DNA from: Psychroserpens ponticola
GTDB taxonomy: Bacteria; Bacteroidota; Bacteroidia; Flavobacteriales; Flavobacteriaceae
Length of the DNA stretch: 64,000 nt
Assembly: GCF_023556315.2 (NCBI RefSeq)
Contig: NZ_CP116221.1
Location: 3,610,001-3,674,000 of the forward strand
Reading direction: 5' to 3'
The translations under genes and the position numbers were made by a program. Of this stretch, positions 25,629 through 35,061 are shown one piece after another. A model generated the notes under the pieces. It worked only from the letters and a program-made list of their open reading frames with translations. It was not told the origin of the DNA and did not search any database. Position 1 is the stretch's first letter; each line of letters starts with the position of its first letter.

Positions 25629-26781
25629 TGCTCAAATAGAAATACAAATCATTGCAAGTCTTGTTGCTATTGCTTGCGCTATTCCAGGTACATTTTTGGT
25701 GCTTCGGAAAATGGCGATGATAAGTGATGCTATTAGTCATTCTATATTGCCAGGAATTGTGATTGGCTTTTTTATAACACAAGATTTAAATTCGCCATTA
25801 CTCATTCTTCTTGCAGCTTTAACTGGTGTGATTACTGTTGTTCTAGTTGAGTATATTCAAAAAACAGGACTGGTAAAAGAAGACACAGCTATTGGATTGG
25901 TATTTCCTGTCTTATTTAGTATTGGTGTTATTATGATTGCTAAAAATGCTAATGATGTCCACTTAGATATAGATGCTGTATTACTAGGTGAATTAGCATT
26001 TGCTCCTTTTGATCGTTTACTAATTTCTGGAGTTGATGTTGGTCCGAAATCATTATGGATTATAGGAAGTATTCTCCTAATTACAATCGCGTTATTATTT
26101 GCCTTTTTCAAAGAATTAAAACTAAGCACCTTTGATAAAGGTTTAGCAGCTTCACTTGGATTTTCACCAATTGTCATTCATTATGGATTGATGACTGTAT
26201 CTTCAATAACAACGGTTGGAGCTTTTGATGCCGTTGGTGCAATTTTAGTCGTTGCCTTAATGATAGCTCCTGCTGCTGCTGCATACTTATTAACTACAGA
26301 CCTTAAAAAAATGCTAATCTTGTCTATTATTTTTGGTGTTTTTAGTGCAATTTCTGGGTATTGGTTTGCGCATTGGTTAGATGCTTCAATTGCTGGTTCA
26401 ATAACAACAATGCTTGGTTTATTGTTTTTAACTGTCTATTTATTTGCTCCTAGTAAAGGTATTATTGCTGTAATGTACAGAGAAAAACAACAACGAACTG
26501 AAGTGTCATTACTAACATTTCTACTGCATTTAAAAAATCATGATGATGAGCAAGAACGTCATGTAAATCATTTAAATGAACATATCAATTGGCAAAAAGT
26601 AAGATCAAAAACCGTACTAGATCTAGCCTCAAAAAACAATATGATTGAAATCGATAATAATATTGTATCACTGACGTCTAAAGGCGATGAATTTACTACA
26701 CAAGCCATTGATTATATCATTACCAATGAAGATTCCCAAATTGAAGACATGAAGGATGATTTCTTTCTGTTTAGAGGATAG
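25621..26781 (+). CDS. Second metal ABC transporter permease with His-rich C-terminal extension
   Basis: A 386-residue ABC-3 family permease that is homologous to its neighbour and presumably forms a heterodimer with it. The membrane part (about 1-285) contains the diagnostic MISDAISHSILPGIV segment. The C-terminal 100 residues (about 286-386) are cytoplasmic and again look like a winged helix, with a His-rich part HLKNHDDEQERHVNHLNEH and LTSKGDEFTTQA. The extension might sense metal or lock the transporter, which is inference only. It ends the operon; the next gene is 144 bases downstream with its own operator. Confidence 0.92.
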   Translation: MSNAQIEIQIIASLVAIACAIPGTFLVLRKMAMISDAISHSILPGIVIGFFITQDLNSPLLILLAALTGVITVVLVEYIQKTGLVKEDTAIGLVFPVLFSIGVIMIAKNANDVHLDIDAVLLGELAFAPFDRLLISGVDVGPKSLWIIGSILLITIALLFAFFKELKLSTFDKGLAASLGFSPIVIHYGLMTVSSITTVGAFDAVGAILVVALMIAPAAAAYLLTTDLKKMLILSIIFGVFSAISGYWFAHWLDASIAGSITTMLGLLFLTVYLFAPSKGIIAVMYREKQQRTEVSLLTFLLHLKNHDDEQERHVNHLNEHINWQKVRSKTVLDLASKNNMIEIDNNIVSLTSKGDEFTTQAIDYIITNEDSQIEDMKDDFFLFRG

Positions 26782-26875
26782 TATATTATCCAAAAACTAT
26801 CCTATTTTAACTTTTAGATGTCAATTCCACATAGAATTATTGTGAGTTTATAAAATAAATTATCTATATTTATAA

Positions 26876-26900
26876 TTGGTTAACCAAACTGGTCTACCAA
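26876..26900 (+). promoter_or_regulatory. Tandem operator-like repeats upstream of the alginate lyase gene
   Basis: TTGGTTAACCAA (26876-26887, a perfect palindrome) is followed by CTGGTCTACCAA (26889-26900), identical at 10 of 12 positions and offset by 13 bases. The shared form is TGGTnnACCA. Such sites suit a GntR- or LacI-type regulator of carbohydrate use. They lie 26-50 bases before the ATG at 26926. Confidence 0.5.
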
Positions 26901-26925
26901 TTATATCAATATAAATACCTGTTTT

Positions 26926-29445
26926 ATGTTTCAAAAACTACACTTCTGCATTTCTTTAATCGTGTTAATGCTTTTTTCGAATACAACATTTGCAACCGAT
27001 TATACAGTAAATTCTGCTGATGAATTTAATAACCTTACGCTACAGCCATGTGATGTTGTAACATGGACTAATGGCACGTATTCAAATCAAGAAATTGTTT
27101 TCTCAGGCATTGGTGAGTCTGGAAGTCCGATTGTATTGAAAACAGAAACACCTGGAGGTGTAATTTTCACAGGAGAATCTAAACTGAATATGTATGGTGA
27201 GTATCTTATTGTTGATGGCTTTTATTGGAATGGAGGTATAGGTTTTAATAACCATACTGAATTTAGGAGAAGTGGTTCAGATACCGACTTTGCAAATAAT
27301 TGTATTCTACGAAATTGTGCTTTTAATAATTTACAACCTGAAGACCCAATAGATGAGCCAGATGCTAAAAGTAGATGGATCGTGCTTTATGGTTCTAACA
27401 ACACCATTGAACACTGTTCATTTCTTAATAAAGACACAACAGGTGTATGCATTTTGGTAGAATTAGAATATCACAATGGAAACCCCGTTAATCATAACAT
27501 ACAAAACAATTATTTTTACAATGTTTCACCAAAAGATGGTCGTGAAAATTCTGGTGATTCTGAAGGAATAAGGATTGGGTCAAGTTCAGAACAAACCGTA
27601 AATGCAAGCTTACTTGTAGAACACAACTATTTTCAAGAAGTAGATGGTGAGAACGAAATTATTTCAAATAAAAGCCTTGGAAACACATTCCGAAACAACA
27701 CATTTAGAAACTGTAGAGGTTCATTAGTACTAAGACATGGTGCTCAAGCTTTGGTGGAAGGCAATTATTTCTTAGGAGAGAATAAAGAAAATTCTGGTGG
27801 TATACGAGTCTCTGATCAAGACCATATTATCATTAATAACTACATGCAAGAATTAGATAATGCATCTAGTATATACAATAATGGAATTACTTTAATGGGT
27901 GGAGACACTGCTTCAGGTGGCACAAGTAATGGTTATCAAACCGTAAGTAATGTATTAATCGCATTTAATACAATATATAATTCTGATGATCCAATTCATT
28001 ATAATGATGAAAAAGGTAATAATGTGCCGCAAGGCACAATAGCTAATAACCTTATTTACAGTACTAACGGAAATATTGTTACTGGAGATATTGCTAATAT
28101 TGGAGGAGGAATGAACTATGATGGTAACATATTTGGAGGCTCAACAATAGGGATTACAGATCCTGGAATCACAGATACAAATGGAGATTTTACAGCAAAT
28201 GGTGAACTGTTTAAGCCTAGTACTACTGGTCCAGCTGCAAATACTGCATCAGGTACTTATAACCAAGTTACATTAGATATAGAAGGATATAATAGACCTG
28301 TAAACACTAAAGACGTTGGTGCACACGAAATTATTGGTGCTACAGGTATTGCAACAAACCCAATTCCAATAGAAGATGCTGATGTTGGTAACGGAATTGG
28401 TGTTTGCTATTTAAATGCTCAGGAAATGCCCTCATCTAGTTCTTGCCCTTTAATAGAATATGGAACTAATTGTGCACCAATTCAAGTTACAGGTGTTGAA
28501 GTGAATCCAGAAATGACAAGTCTTGAAATAGGTAACACACAACAATTAACAGCGACTATAATACCTTCTAATGCGACTAATATTCAAGTGACTTGGTCAT
28601 CTAGTGATGCTTTAATTGCAACAGTTAACACTAACGGTTTGGTTACTGCAATGAGTCCAGGAATAATAACAGTAACGGTTACTACAGTTGATGGATCACA
28701 TATAGATACAGCAAGCATAGAAGTTTTAGAGCCTCTTACACCACCAGATTGCGTTCAAGGCACCAACCTTTCATTATCAGCAAATGTGGTTAGTTATTCA
28801 GCCCAGCAGACTGCCAATCCTGCAAGTAATGTTATAGATGGAGATTCGGGTAATCGTTGGTCTGCAGAAAACTTTCCTCAATCCATGGTTTTTGATTTAG
28901 GTGATGGTTTAAACGTTAATGAAATTAATTTATATACATATCAAAATCGTGATTACCAATATTTAGTAGAAGGCTCTGAAACATCTGCAACATCAGGATT
29001 TGTAACACTTGTAGATAGACAAACAAACACTGCCACGACAACAGTATTCAATGATACTTTTGATTTAACAGTAGTAAGGTACATTCGTTTAACAGTAACT
29101 GGTGCAGCCACATATACTGGACCATGGGTTTCAATTGCTGATCTTGAAGTTATTTGTGCTGGTTCAAGTTTATCTGTTTCTGATCATCACATTGACAATA
29201 AAATCAAAGTGTATCCAAATCCGTTTAATTCTGAAATACATCTGGATATTCCTACAGATGAAGTCAATACTATTTCTAAAATTAAACTTATTGATATCAC
29301 AGGCAAATTGATACAAGAGGAAAGTATTATTTCTAATTTAATGTCTATAAAATTCAATTACAACCTTTCGAAAGGCTTGTATTTTATACAAATTTTAGAC
29401 ACAAATAGTCAAATACTATATACACAGAAAATGATAAAAAGATAA
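26926..29445 (+). CDS. PL6 family alginate lyase, multidomain, type IX-secreted
   Basis: An 839-residue secreted polysaccharide lyase. After the signal peptide (about 1-24) comes a chondroitinase B/PL6 right-handed beta-helix (about 25-480). The catalytic pair of the family is visible as Lys249 (IISNKS) and Arg270 (LVLRHG), 21 residues apart. A BIG2 immunoglobulin-like domain (about 523-607), an F5/8 type C carbohydrate-binding domain (about 612-745) and a Por-type sorting domain (about 757-839, IKVYPNPFNS) follow. PL6 enzymes cut alginate, mostly poly-MG and poly-G, by beta-elimination. No other alginate gene is adjacent, so this is an isolated locus. Substrate is inferred from the family; chondroitin-type activity is less likely. 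Confidence 0.9.
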   Translation: MFQKLHFCISLIVLMLFSNTTFATDYTVNSADEFNNLTLQPCDVVTWTNGTYSNQEIVFSGIGESGSPIVLKTETPGGVIFTGESKLNMYGEYLIVDGFYWNGGIGFNNHTEFRRSGSDTDFANNCILRNCAFNNLQPEDPIDEPDAKSRWIVLYGSNNTIEHCSFLNKDTTGVCILVELEYHNGNPVNHNIQNNYFYNVSPKDGRENSGDSEGIRIGSSSEQTVNASLLVEHNYFQEVDGENEIISNKSLGNTFRNNTFRNCRGSLVLRHGAQALVEGNYFLGENKENSGGIRVSDQDHIIINNYMQELDNASSIYNNGITLMGGDTASGGTSNGYQTVSNVLIAFNTIYNSDDPIHYNDEKGNNVPQGTIANNLIYSTNGNIVTGDIANIGGGMNYDGNIFGGSTIGITDPGITDTNGDFTANGELFKPSTTGPAANTASGTYNQVTLDIEGYNRPVNTKDVGAHEIIGATGIATNPIPIEDADVGNGIGVCYLNAQEMPSSSSCPLIEYGTNCAPIQVTGVEVNPEMTSLEIGNTQQLTATIIPSNATNIQVTWSSSDALIATVNTNGLVTAMSPGIITVTVTTVDGSHIDTASIEVLEPLTPPDCVQGTNLSLSANVVSYSAQQTANPASNVIDGDSGNRWSAENFPQSMVFDLGDGLNVNEINLYTYQNRDYQYLVEGSETSATSGFVTLVDRQTNTATTTVFNDTFDLTVVRYIRLTVTGAATYTGPWVSIADLEVICAGSSLSVSDHHIDNKIKVYPNPFNSEIHLDIPTDEVNTISKIKLIDITGKLIQEESIISNLMSIKFNYNLSKGLYFIQILDTNSQILYTQKMIKR

Positions 29446-29454
29446 CTGTTTTAA

Positions 29455-30456
29455 CTACTTTTTTAAAAGAGTTCTACCAGTAATCCAAAAGAGTTCTGAT
29501 TCGTAAAACAATAAAGATGTTTCTATTACTCGATCTGACTTATCTCTAGGTGACTTAGATATAAATCGTGCTTTAGTAGCATTAAAATTTAATTGGTGTG
29601 TACTGTCAATATCACTATTAATTGCAGTAAAATAAATAATGTTTTTATCTGAAACCCAAGTTCCTTTTGCATATTTGTTTCGTTCAGGAGGGATTCCATT
29701 GTCGTGCCTATCGTATTCGTGAAACTCAAATGTTCCATTTTGGTTAAGAGTAAGTTTGTCAATAATAAGAGCATTACTAGCCTCCAACTTCATTTCATAT
29801 GTACCAATGAGACTATTTATAAAAGCAATTTCTGGAATGTTAAGTGTTGCGCTATCTTTGATGGTCTCCGAAAACACCTTTTCAGTTTTATCTATAACGG
29901 CTTGCGGTTTCTTTTTAATAGATATCGAATCTAAAGGAAACCTAACGAATTCTGATTCTTTTACTTTCACTCTTTCTGTTTGATCCTTCAATTCTTGAGA
30001 CGTAATTAGAGTCTTTTCTTTTGAAGATATTTTAATTATATCGACACCAACAACTGCTGAATCCTTTAAAATTTTTATTTCTCCCTGTTCTATTTCTTCT
30101 ACTAAATCCGTATTTGAAATTACAACCGTATTACTTTCTGTGATAGGTTTAGAAGTTTTAATTTGTGAAGCCTTAAAGAAAGTCATCCAAACTAGTAATA
30201 GAACAACTATAAATGACAACGATATACCAGAAATTTTTAACCACCTAAATTTATAGTATGATTTTTTTGCGGTTTGAATTTCTTGCTTTAATCCTGCGCG
30301 TTTTACCCCTTGAATGAGTATTAATTGTTCTTTATACAAGTCTTGAAACTCTAAATCTGTTTGTAATTGGTTTTCAATAGTTTCTATTTCATCATGATTA
30401 AGACTTTTATCTAAATATTTATGGATTAATTCTATATTTTTTATATCTGTTTTCAT
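29455..30456 (-). CDS. Anti-sigma-like membrane protein with lipocalin-like C-terminal domain
   Basis: A 333-residue single-span protein. The N-terminal 70 residues (IHKYLDKSL, then ENQLQTDLEF and a GVKRAGLK segment) form the helical module typical of Bacteroidota anti-sigma-like proteins. A membrane helix lies at about 75-92 (ISGISLSFIVVLLLVWMTFF). Beyond a Lys/Ser/Glu-rich linker, the C-terminal part (about 215-333) looks like a lipocalin-like or META-like beta domain (GTYEMKLEAS, GTFEFHEYDR, KGTWVSDKN). It starts 12 bases after the ECF sigma gene and almost certainly forms an operon with it, with the N-terminus likely to bind that sigma factor. Confidence 0.8.
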   Translation of the reverse strand: MKTDIKNIELIHKYLDKSLNHDEIETIENQLQTDLEFQDLYKEQLILIQGVKRAGLKQEIQTAKKSYYKFRWLKISGISLSFIVVLLLVWMTFFKASQIKTSKPITESNTVVISNTDLVEEIEQGEIKILKDSAVVGVDIIKISSKEKTLITSQELKDQTERVKVKESEFVRFPLDSISIKKKPQAVIDKTEKVFSETIKDSATLNIPEIAFINSLIGTYEMKLEASNALIIDKLTLNQNGTFEFHEYDRHDNGIPPERNKYAKGTWVSDKNIIYFTAINSDIDSTHQLNFNATKARFISKSPRDKSDRVIETSLLFYESELFWITGRTLLKK

Positions 30457-30468
30457 GTTTCCTGATGT

Positions 30469-31023
30469 TTAGGATTGAGCCGCTTGTTGATGGTTTTGAT
30501 AAATTGCTCGTGCTTTAGATAAGCATTTGTACTTCTGATTTTTGGCGATTTTTTCTGATGAAAATTGCATCACTGTAGAAATCTCTTTAAATGACATACG
30601 TTGGTGGTAAAACAGTAATAAGAGTTTTTTACAGCGTTCTCCTAATTCAAAAAAAGCGTATTCAGCTAATTTGAATTGTTCCTCATCTTGAATAGTTTCA
30701 ATAATGATTTCTTCATTTTCATTTAATTGATTTGAAATTATCTTTAATTCCTTTTTTTGCATATCGCTCCAAATAAATCGAGAAACTGAATACAAATAGG
30801 TGTAAAATGATGATGTAAGTGTAAAATCGGTTTTTTCTAAATTTCGATACAGAATGATTAAAGATTCTTGAAAAACATCTAATGCATCTTGCTTTTGTCC
30901 ACCTTTAGAAAGTATTACGCTTTCAATTCTAGGATACAATTGATAAAGTTTCGCAAAGGCTTTTTCACGCTGACCATTTTTAAAGCACAGCAAGATTTTT
31001 TGATCGTTCATAGAGCTATTCAA
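30469..31023 (-). CDS. ECF-type RNA polymerase sigma factor
   Basis: A 184-residue sigma-70 family member. Region 2 (about 15-90) includes DALDVFQESLIILYRN, the usual DxFQE helix. Region 4 (about 125-175) contains CKKLLLLFYHQRMSFKEIS, a helix-turn-helix for the -35-type element. The second Met (residue 5) is an alternative start. The linked membrane protein 12 bases downstream is the likely anti-sigma factor. Its regulon cannot be told from this sequence, but a type IX cargo protein and an alginate lyase are close by. Confidence 0.9.
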   Translation of the reverse strand: MNSSMNDQKILLCFKNGQREKAFAKLYQLYPRIESVILSKGGQKQDALDVFQESLIILYRNLEKTDFTLTSSFYTYLYSVSRFIWSDMQKKELKIISNQLNENEEIIIETIQDEEQFKLAEYAFFELGERCKKLLLLFYHQRMSFKEISTVMQFSSEKIAKNQKYKCLSKARAIYQNHQQAAQS

Positions 31024-31252
31024 ATTTCATTTCAAGAACTATGCAATATTTAATTCCAGTATTTTCTCATTCTTGTTTTGTTTGAAAAGTATTCTGAAAT
31101 CATTGATATTACATTATTTGAAGTTTTACCAAAAAATAGTGGATTGCAATTAGAAAACATGAAATTAGAGAATATTTTTCTTCTAGTTAATTTTGAAATA
31201 TATTACTTTCAATAAAAAAGGAGGTATTTTATAAAATGCATAACAAAAACAA
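31024..31252. other. Intergenic region with no recognised feature
   Basis: AT-rich spacer between two minus-strand genes. No ORF longer than a few codons with plausible start, no tRNA and no strong hairpin are evident. Confidence 0.5.
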
Positions 31253-31882
31253 TTAATTATTCCCGTTTTTGTATAAAGGCATGGTTCCCCAAACAAGTCT
31301 CAAGGCTTCTTCAGAACCAGGTTCAACTTTCAATTCTGTTCGGCATACCTCAATAATATCATTAATTCTGTTTTCAATTATTTTATAATCATTAACTTCT
31401 TTTCCTTCGAATACTATTTTTACATCTATATTATCTTTAAAAGCAAAAAATACTTTTTTTACTACATAAGATGACTTTTCTGTATTGCTTAAAACCGTAT
31501 ATTCCATAAGCATTGAATCAAATGGTGCGTCGTAATCATCATATTCAGTATTACCATTTTTCATAGGAAATAGCCATATTGTAACGCCATCTCCAATTTT
31601 ATTTTCATTTTTTATCCCATAATATGCATAATCAATAAATGAAAAGCCTAAATTATTAAGTTTTTCAAATTGACGATTTTGAGCGGGAAATTTTGGATCT
31701 TCAGAGCCCGTAATTAAAAACAGTTCTCCAAATGTTGGTTTATTCGATTTAAAGATAAATTCAATATAAATTCCCTTCGTTGCCATTGTTTTTAATTCAG
31801 CTGAAGATTTTTCGTTTAACTCTTTTTGTTCTTGAAAACCAAAAAGAAATACTGTGAGTATTATTAGGCTTAAACTTCTCAT
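31253..31882 (-). CDS. Hypothetical exported protein
   Basis: A 209-residue protein that I do not recognise. A short signal peptide (about 1-16, SLIILTVFLFGF) suggests export. The body is mixed with several aromatic and Asp/Asn-rich segments, such as YDDYDAPFDSMLMEYT and a central GDGVTIWLFPM segment. No conserved catalytic motif is seen. It stands alone between an ECF sigma gene and a type IX cargo gene, both on the same strand but about 230 and 150 bases away. It is probably a real gene from its codon use and signal peptide. Confidence 0.7.
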   Translation of the reverse strand: MRSLSLIILTVFLFGFQEQKELNEKSSAELKTMATKGIYIEFIFKSNKPTFGELFLITGSEDPKFPAQNRQFEKLNNLGFSFIDYAYYGIKNENKIGDGVTIWLFPMKNGNTEYDDYDAPFDSMLMEYTVLSNTEKSSYVVKKVFFAFKDNIDVKIVFEGKEVNDYKIIENRINDIIEVCRTELKVEPGSEEALRLVWGTMPLYKNGNN

Positions 31883-32032
31883 AATGTTTTTTAGTTTGTT
31901 TTTGACGTATTAGTAACTTGCTATACTTATTAATGGTCAAAAGCTAAAAAGGTCTCCTAAAATTATTCGATTATTTTATTGCAAAAAGAAAACCGCAAAT
32001 AAGAAAGATTAGTGTTTTGTAATCAAATGACG

Positions 32033-33094
32033 TTATTTAATAATTACTTTTTTAGTAATAACACCAAGTTCATTTGAAGCCCGAATAAAGTAAATCCCAG
32101 AAGCTTGATTTATATTTTTAAGAGACACAGAGCTATTATCTAAACCTATTCGATTAGAAATAGTTTGTACAACTCTACCTGAAACATCTAATAATTGAAT
32201 TGTAATGGATTCAGAATTTAAATTAAATACACTTATAGTACTTGTAGCATCTATTGGGTTTGGAGATACAGTAAAATTAAATGCATTAGTATTGAATTCT
32301 TCAACAGACAACACACCTAAATCCACAAAAACGACACTGCTTCCCATTGGAATTCCCATAATCCCTGTAGCCTTGTTTATACCAATATCTGCAGGATTAC
32401 TCAAAGAAGGTGTGCTTACTGTTTCTGGGTTTTCAAAATTAGAATCGTACTTTGTTATTCTATCTGGTGTCCAAGAAGATACATAATAATTACCAGCTGC
32501 ATCATCATCAATTCCATCAATATTACTAAGAGATGTTGTTATAATTGTTGATACTTGATTGTTGGATAAATCCACTTGTTTAATTTGGGCATTGCTATTC
32601 CAAGACGTATAAATCAAACGATTATTGTCACCATCATATAAAATACCATTTGGAGTATTTTGAGTATTTGCAACAATTTGAGTTGTAACTGGACTAGCAA
32701 AATCTGAAAAGTCAATGCTATAAATTTCATCTTGACCAAAATCAGTAACATAAATAGTATGCACACCATCACTTGTCATTCCGTTTAAAAAAGAGGCTCC
32801 AGAAATTGTAGCTATCGTTACTTGTTGTTCTGTAGTTAAATCGTAACCTACAATATTAGACCCTTGAACACCAAAAACGGTATTTCCCATAACTTCGAGC
32901 CCAAAAGACGCTCCTCCAGTTCCAAAATAACTGAGATTACCTTGACCATCATCACTAATTATCCTGCTTCCGTTAGAGACTAACCATCGATCATTGATAG
33001 GATCATACTCTACACTTTCAGCTCCAGAGTAACTTTGGGAAAAGGAAAAACAAAATGTAAACAACAAAATAGAATAAGTAATTGTAAGCTTCAT
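32033..33094 (-). CDS. Secreted beta-propeller (SMP-30/NHL-like) protein with type IX sorting domain
   Basis: From the ATG at 33094 the protein has 353 residues and begins with a canonical signal peptide (MKLTITYSILLFTFCFSFSQ). A reading starting 60 bases upstream would put a charged stretch before the signal and is rejected. The body (about 20-265) has the repeating blades of an SMP-30/NHL-like propeller (TPNGILYDGDNNRLIYTSW, IDGIDDDAAGNYYVSSW). The last 75 residues are a Por-type sorting domain (FTVSPNPIDA, ending in KVIIK). It is exported through the type IX system; its ligand or substrate is unknown. Confidence 0.85.
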   Translation of the reverse strand: MKLTITYSILLFTFCFSFSQSYSGAESVEYDPINDRWLVSNGSRIISDDGQGNLSYFGTGGASFGLEVMGNTVFGVQGSNIVGYDLTTEQQVTIATISGASFLNGMTSDGVHTIYVTDFGQDEIYSIDFSDFASPVTTQIVANTQNTPNGILYDGDNNRLIYTSWNSNAQIKQVDLSNNQVSTIITTSLSNIDGIDDDAAGNYYVSSWTPDRITKYDSNFENPETVSTPSLSNPADIGINKATGIMGIPMGSSVVFVDLGVLSVEEFNTNAFNFTVSPNPIDATSTISVFNLNSESITIQLLDVSGRVVQTISNRIGLDNSSVSLKNINQASGIYFIRASNELGVITKKVIIK

Positions 33095-33450
33095 AGAATT
33101 GCATTTTTTTATAAAAATAGGAAATAGAAATTTATTCAATATTTTACCTCGCACAATTCACACAAAATAAGCTTTGTGGTCTTATCAATATTCTACCTAA
33201 TGGGTTGGTTTCTTGGTGTTTTAAAGAAAGTACAAATCATCATCATTAATTTTAGAAAGCACAGTTTTTAATGCGTTGTTTTTGCTTTCAGATTAACGTA
33301 GAGACGCTTCAGTAGTTGAAATCTCATCTAGTATAGTTGTTTTTACATGTGCTATATCCAAAACGTATAATTGTGTAATTCATCTAAAATAAACGATTTA
33401 AATGAAAGTTTTGCTTTTATTGTCGACTATAATACCCTTAATCTATTAAT
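33095..33450. other. 356-base intergenic region, mostly empty
   Basis: Spacer between a type IX cargo gene and a small membrane protein gene. It holds the upstream region of the former and AT-rich DNA without a convincing ORF, RNA or repeat. Confidence 0.5.
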
Positions 33451-33600
33451 ATGGAACTTATTGAATACATAACAGGTAAAGGCGGAATAATGATTCTTGG
33501 CCTAATTGCAATAGCTGCATTTATCTACAGAAAATATAAGGAAAAACGTTATTTTAGAGATATAGAAAAACGGATAAGTAAAAGAAATCAAAATACTTAA
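33451..33600 (+). CDS. Small single-span membrane protein
   Basis: A 49-residue protein with one membrane helix (about 12-27, [15 protein letters not shown]) and a very basic C-terminal tail ([18 protein letters not shown]). No family is recognised. The ATG at 33451 has an AT-rich leader. It converges with the TerB-DnaJ gene and the two stops overlap by four bases. The hydrophobic-then-basic organisation makes it more than chance, but its short length keeps confidence moderate. Confidence 0.5.
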   Translation: MELIEYITGKGGIMILGLIAIAAFIYRKYKEKRYFRDIEKRISKRNQNT

Positions 33601-34388
33601 AACCCTCTTTCTTTCTGCAATTGTTCGTAAGCTTTTTGAACTTGTCTAAATTTTTCTTCAGCACCTTGTTGATGTTCCTTTCCTAAATGAATTACTTTAT
33701 CTGGATGGTATTTTTTAGCCATTTTTCGATACGCTTTCTTAATCTCATCTACTGAAGCACTTTTAGTAATTTCTAAAATTTTATAAGCATTATCACTGCT
33801 GTTATAAAACATGGCTTTAATACTTTCATAATCACGTGAACTTATGCCCAAATAACCACATATGGTATAGATTTGTTTCACCTCAACTTCAACTACTATG
33901 CCATCAGATTTAGCTATTCCGAAGAGAAAATGAACCAATTGTAAACGTGACGAATGGTCCATCATTTGCTTAATTTGCATGCATACTTTTCTGGTTGGAA
34001 TTTGTTGCTGACTAATATTTTTGAACAATCGAAATGCATGATTAGCACGTTCTTTACCATACATACTTACAAACTGTTGTCTTACAAAATCTAATTCTTT
34101 TTGATCTTGAATCCCATCAGCTTTAATGACAACTGAAGCCAAAATAAGTAAACTCACTTCAAAATCTCCAGATTGTGTTTGAGAACGCTGTGTTTGTTTC
34201 CCATAATTAGGCCTCTTATTATGCGTTCCTCGAGATTGCTTTCTAGATGTTTGTCCATCACCTAATAAAAAGCCGCCTTGTTGCGCTGTGCCATCAATTA
34301 AACTACCAATCGCTAATCCTATAATAGCACCAATTGGTCCTCCAAAAGACCATCCTAAAGCACCACCAATCCATTTTGCAAAACTCAT
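33597..34388 (-). CDS. TerB and DnaJ domain protein (DjlA-like co-chaperone)
   Basis: A 263-residue protein. The N-terminus has a Gly-rich hydrophobic stretch (about 8-35, [17 protein letters not shown]) that could insert in a membrane. A TerB-like helical domain follows (about 75-190; [19 protein letters not shown] is characteristic, with Asp-rich metal-type positions). A J domain ends the protein (about 198-263), with the HPDK tripeptide-containing motif that stimulates DnaK ATPase. The layout is like DjlA. It probably serves DnaK at the inner membrane. Monocistronic. Confidence 0.9.
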   Translation of the reverse strand: MSFAKWIGGALGWSFGGPIGAIIGLAIGSLIDGTAQQGGFLLGDGQTSRKQSRGTHNKRPNYGKQTQRSQTQSGDFEVSLLILASVVIKADGIQDQKELDFVRQQFVSMYGKERANHAFRLFKNISQQQIPTRKVCMQIKQMMDHSSRLQLVHFLFGIAKSDGIVVEVEVKQIYTICGYLGISSRDYESIKAMFYNSSDNAYKILEITKSASVDEIKKAYRKMAKKYHPDKVIHLGKEHQQGAEEKFRQVQKAYEQLQKERGF

Positions 34389-34532
34389 GTATGTGTTTAT
34401 TTTTAATTAAATCAAATATACTACAGTTAGTATATTTTTATCAACATTTGTTACTGAATTTATATATAGAAAACCTAAATAGCTTCATTGAAACTGCCAA
34501 CTGAAGACTTAATACAACACAGTTATTTTACG

Positions 34533-34540
34533 TATCTTTG
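34533..34540 (+). promoter_or_regulatory. Putative -7 element of the bacilliredoxin gene
   Basis: TATCTTTG matches TAnnTTTG, 33 bases before the ATG at 34574. Confidence 0.5.
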
Positions 34541-34573
34541 CAATCTAAATATTAATCTTATAAAATTAAATAT

Positions 34574-34984
34574 ATGTATCCAGCAGAATTGGTAAAACCC
34601 ATGCGTGAAGATTTAACTAACGTTGGTTTTGAAGAATTACATACATCAGAAGCTGTTGAAACCGCATTGAGCAAAGAAGGAACAACTTTAATCGTTGTAA
34701 ATTCAGTTTGTGGTTGTGCAGCAGCAAATGCTCGTCCAGGAGCAAGAATGAGTTTACAAAATGCTAAGCGTCCAGATCATATTGTCACTGTTTTTGCAGG
34801 TGTTGACAAAGAAGCTGTTGATGCGGCAAGAGCACACATGGTTCCATTTCCTCCAAGTTCGCCAAGTATGGCATTATTCAAGGATGGCGAATTGGTTCAC
34901 ATGCTAGAACGTCATCATATTGAAGGTCGACCAGCAGAATTAATTTCTGAAAACCTTGTAGATGCTTACAACGATCATTGCTAG
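34574..34984 (+). CDS. BrxA/BrxB family bacilliredoxin
   Basis: A 136-residue thioredoxin-fold protein of the YphP/YqiW (DUF1094) family. The signature CGCAAANARPG begins at Cys46, giving the CxC(A) active site with Cys46 and Cys48. Bacilliredoxins remove bacillithiol from S-bacillithiolated proteins in Firmicutes; in Bacteroidota the family is common and acts as a disulfide isomerase or thiol reductase, possibly with bacillithiol. Full length for the family. It is followed by a strong terminator and has its own promoter. Confidence 0.92.
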   Translation: MYPAELVKPMREDLTNVGFEELHTSEAVETALSKEGTTLIVVNSVCGCAAANARPGARMSLQNAKRPDHIVTVFAGVDKEAVDAARAHMVPFPPSSPSMALFKDGELVHMLERHHIEGRPAELISENLVDAYNDHC

Positions 34985-35009
34985 AAAACCTAAAATTATT
35001 ATAGAATTA

Positions 35010-35037
35010 AAAACCACGATTAAGTCGTGGTTTTTTT
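35010..35037 (+). terminator. Terminator after the bacilliredoxin gene
   Basis: Arms aaaaccacga (35010-35019) and tcgtggtttt (35025-35034) with a 5-base loop, followed by a T-run. Confidence 0.85.
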
Positions 35038-35061
35038 ATGACATTAAATTACATTTGTTAA

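Noticed and set aside
33095-33154. Longer start of the propeller protein (20 extra residues)
   Set aside because: The ATG at 33094 directly opens a perfect signal peptide; the upstream extension is basic and would bury it.
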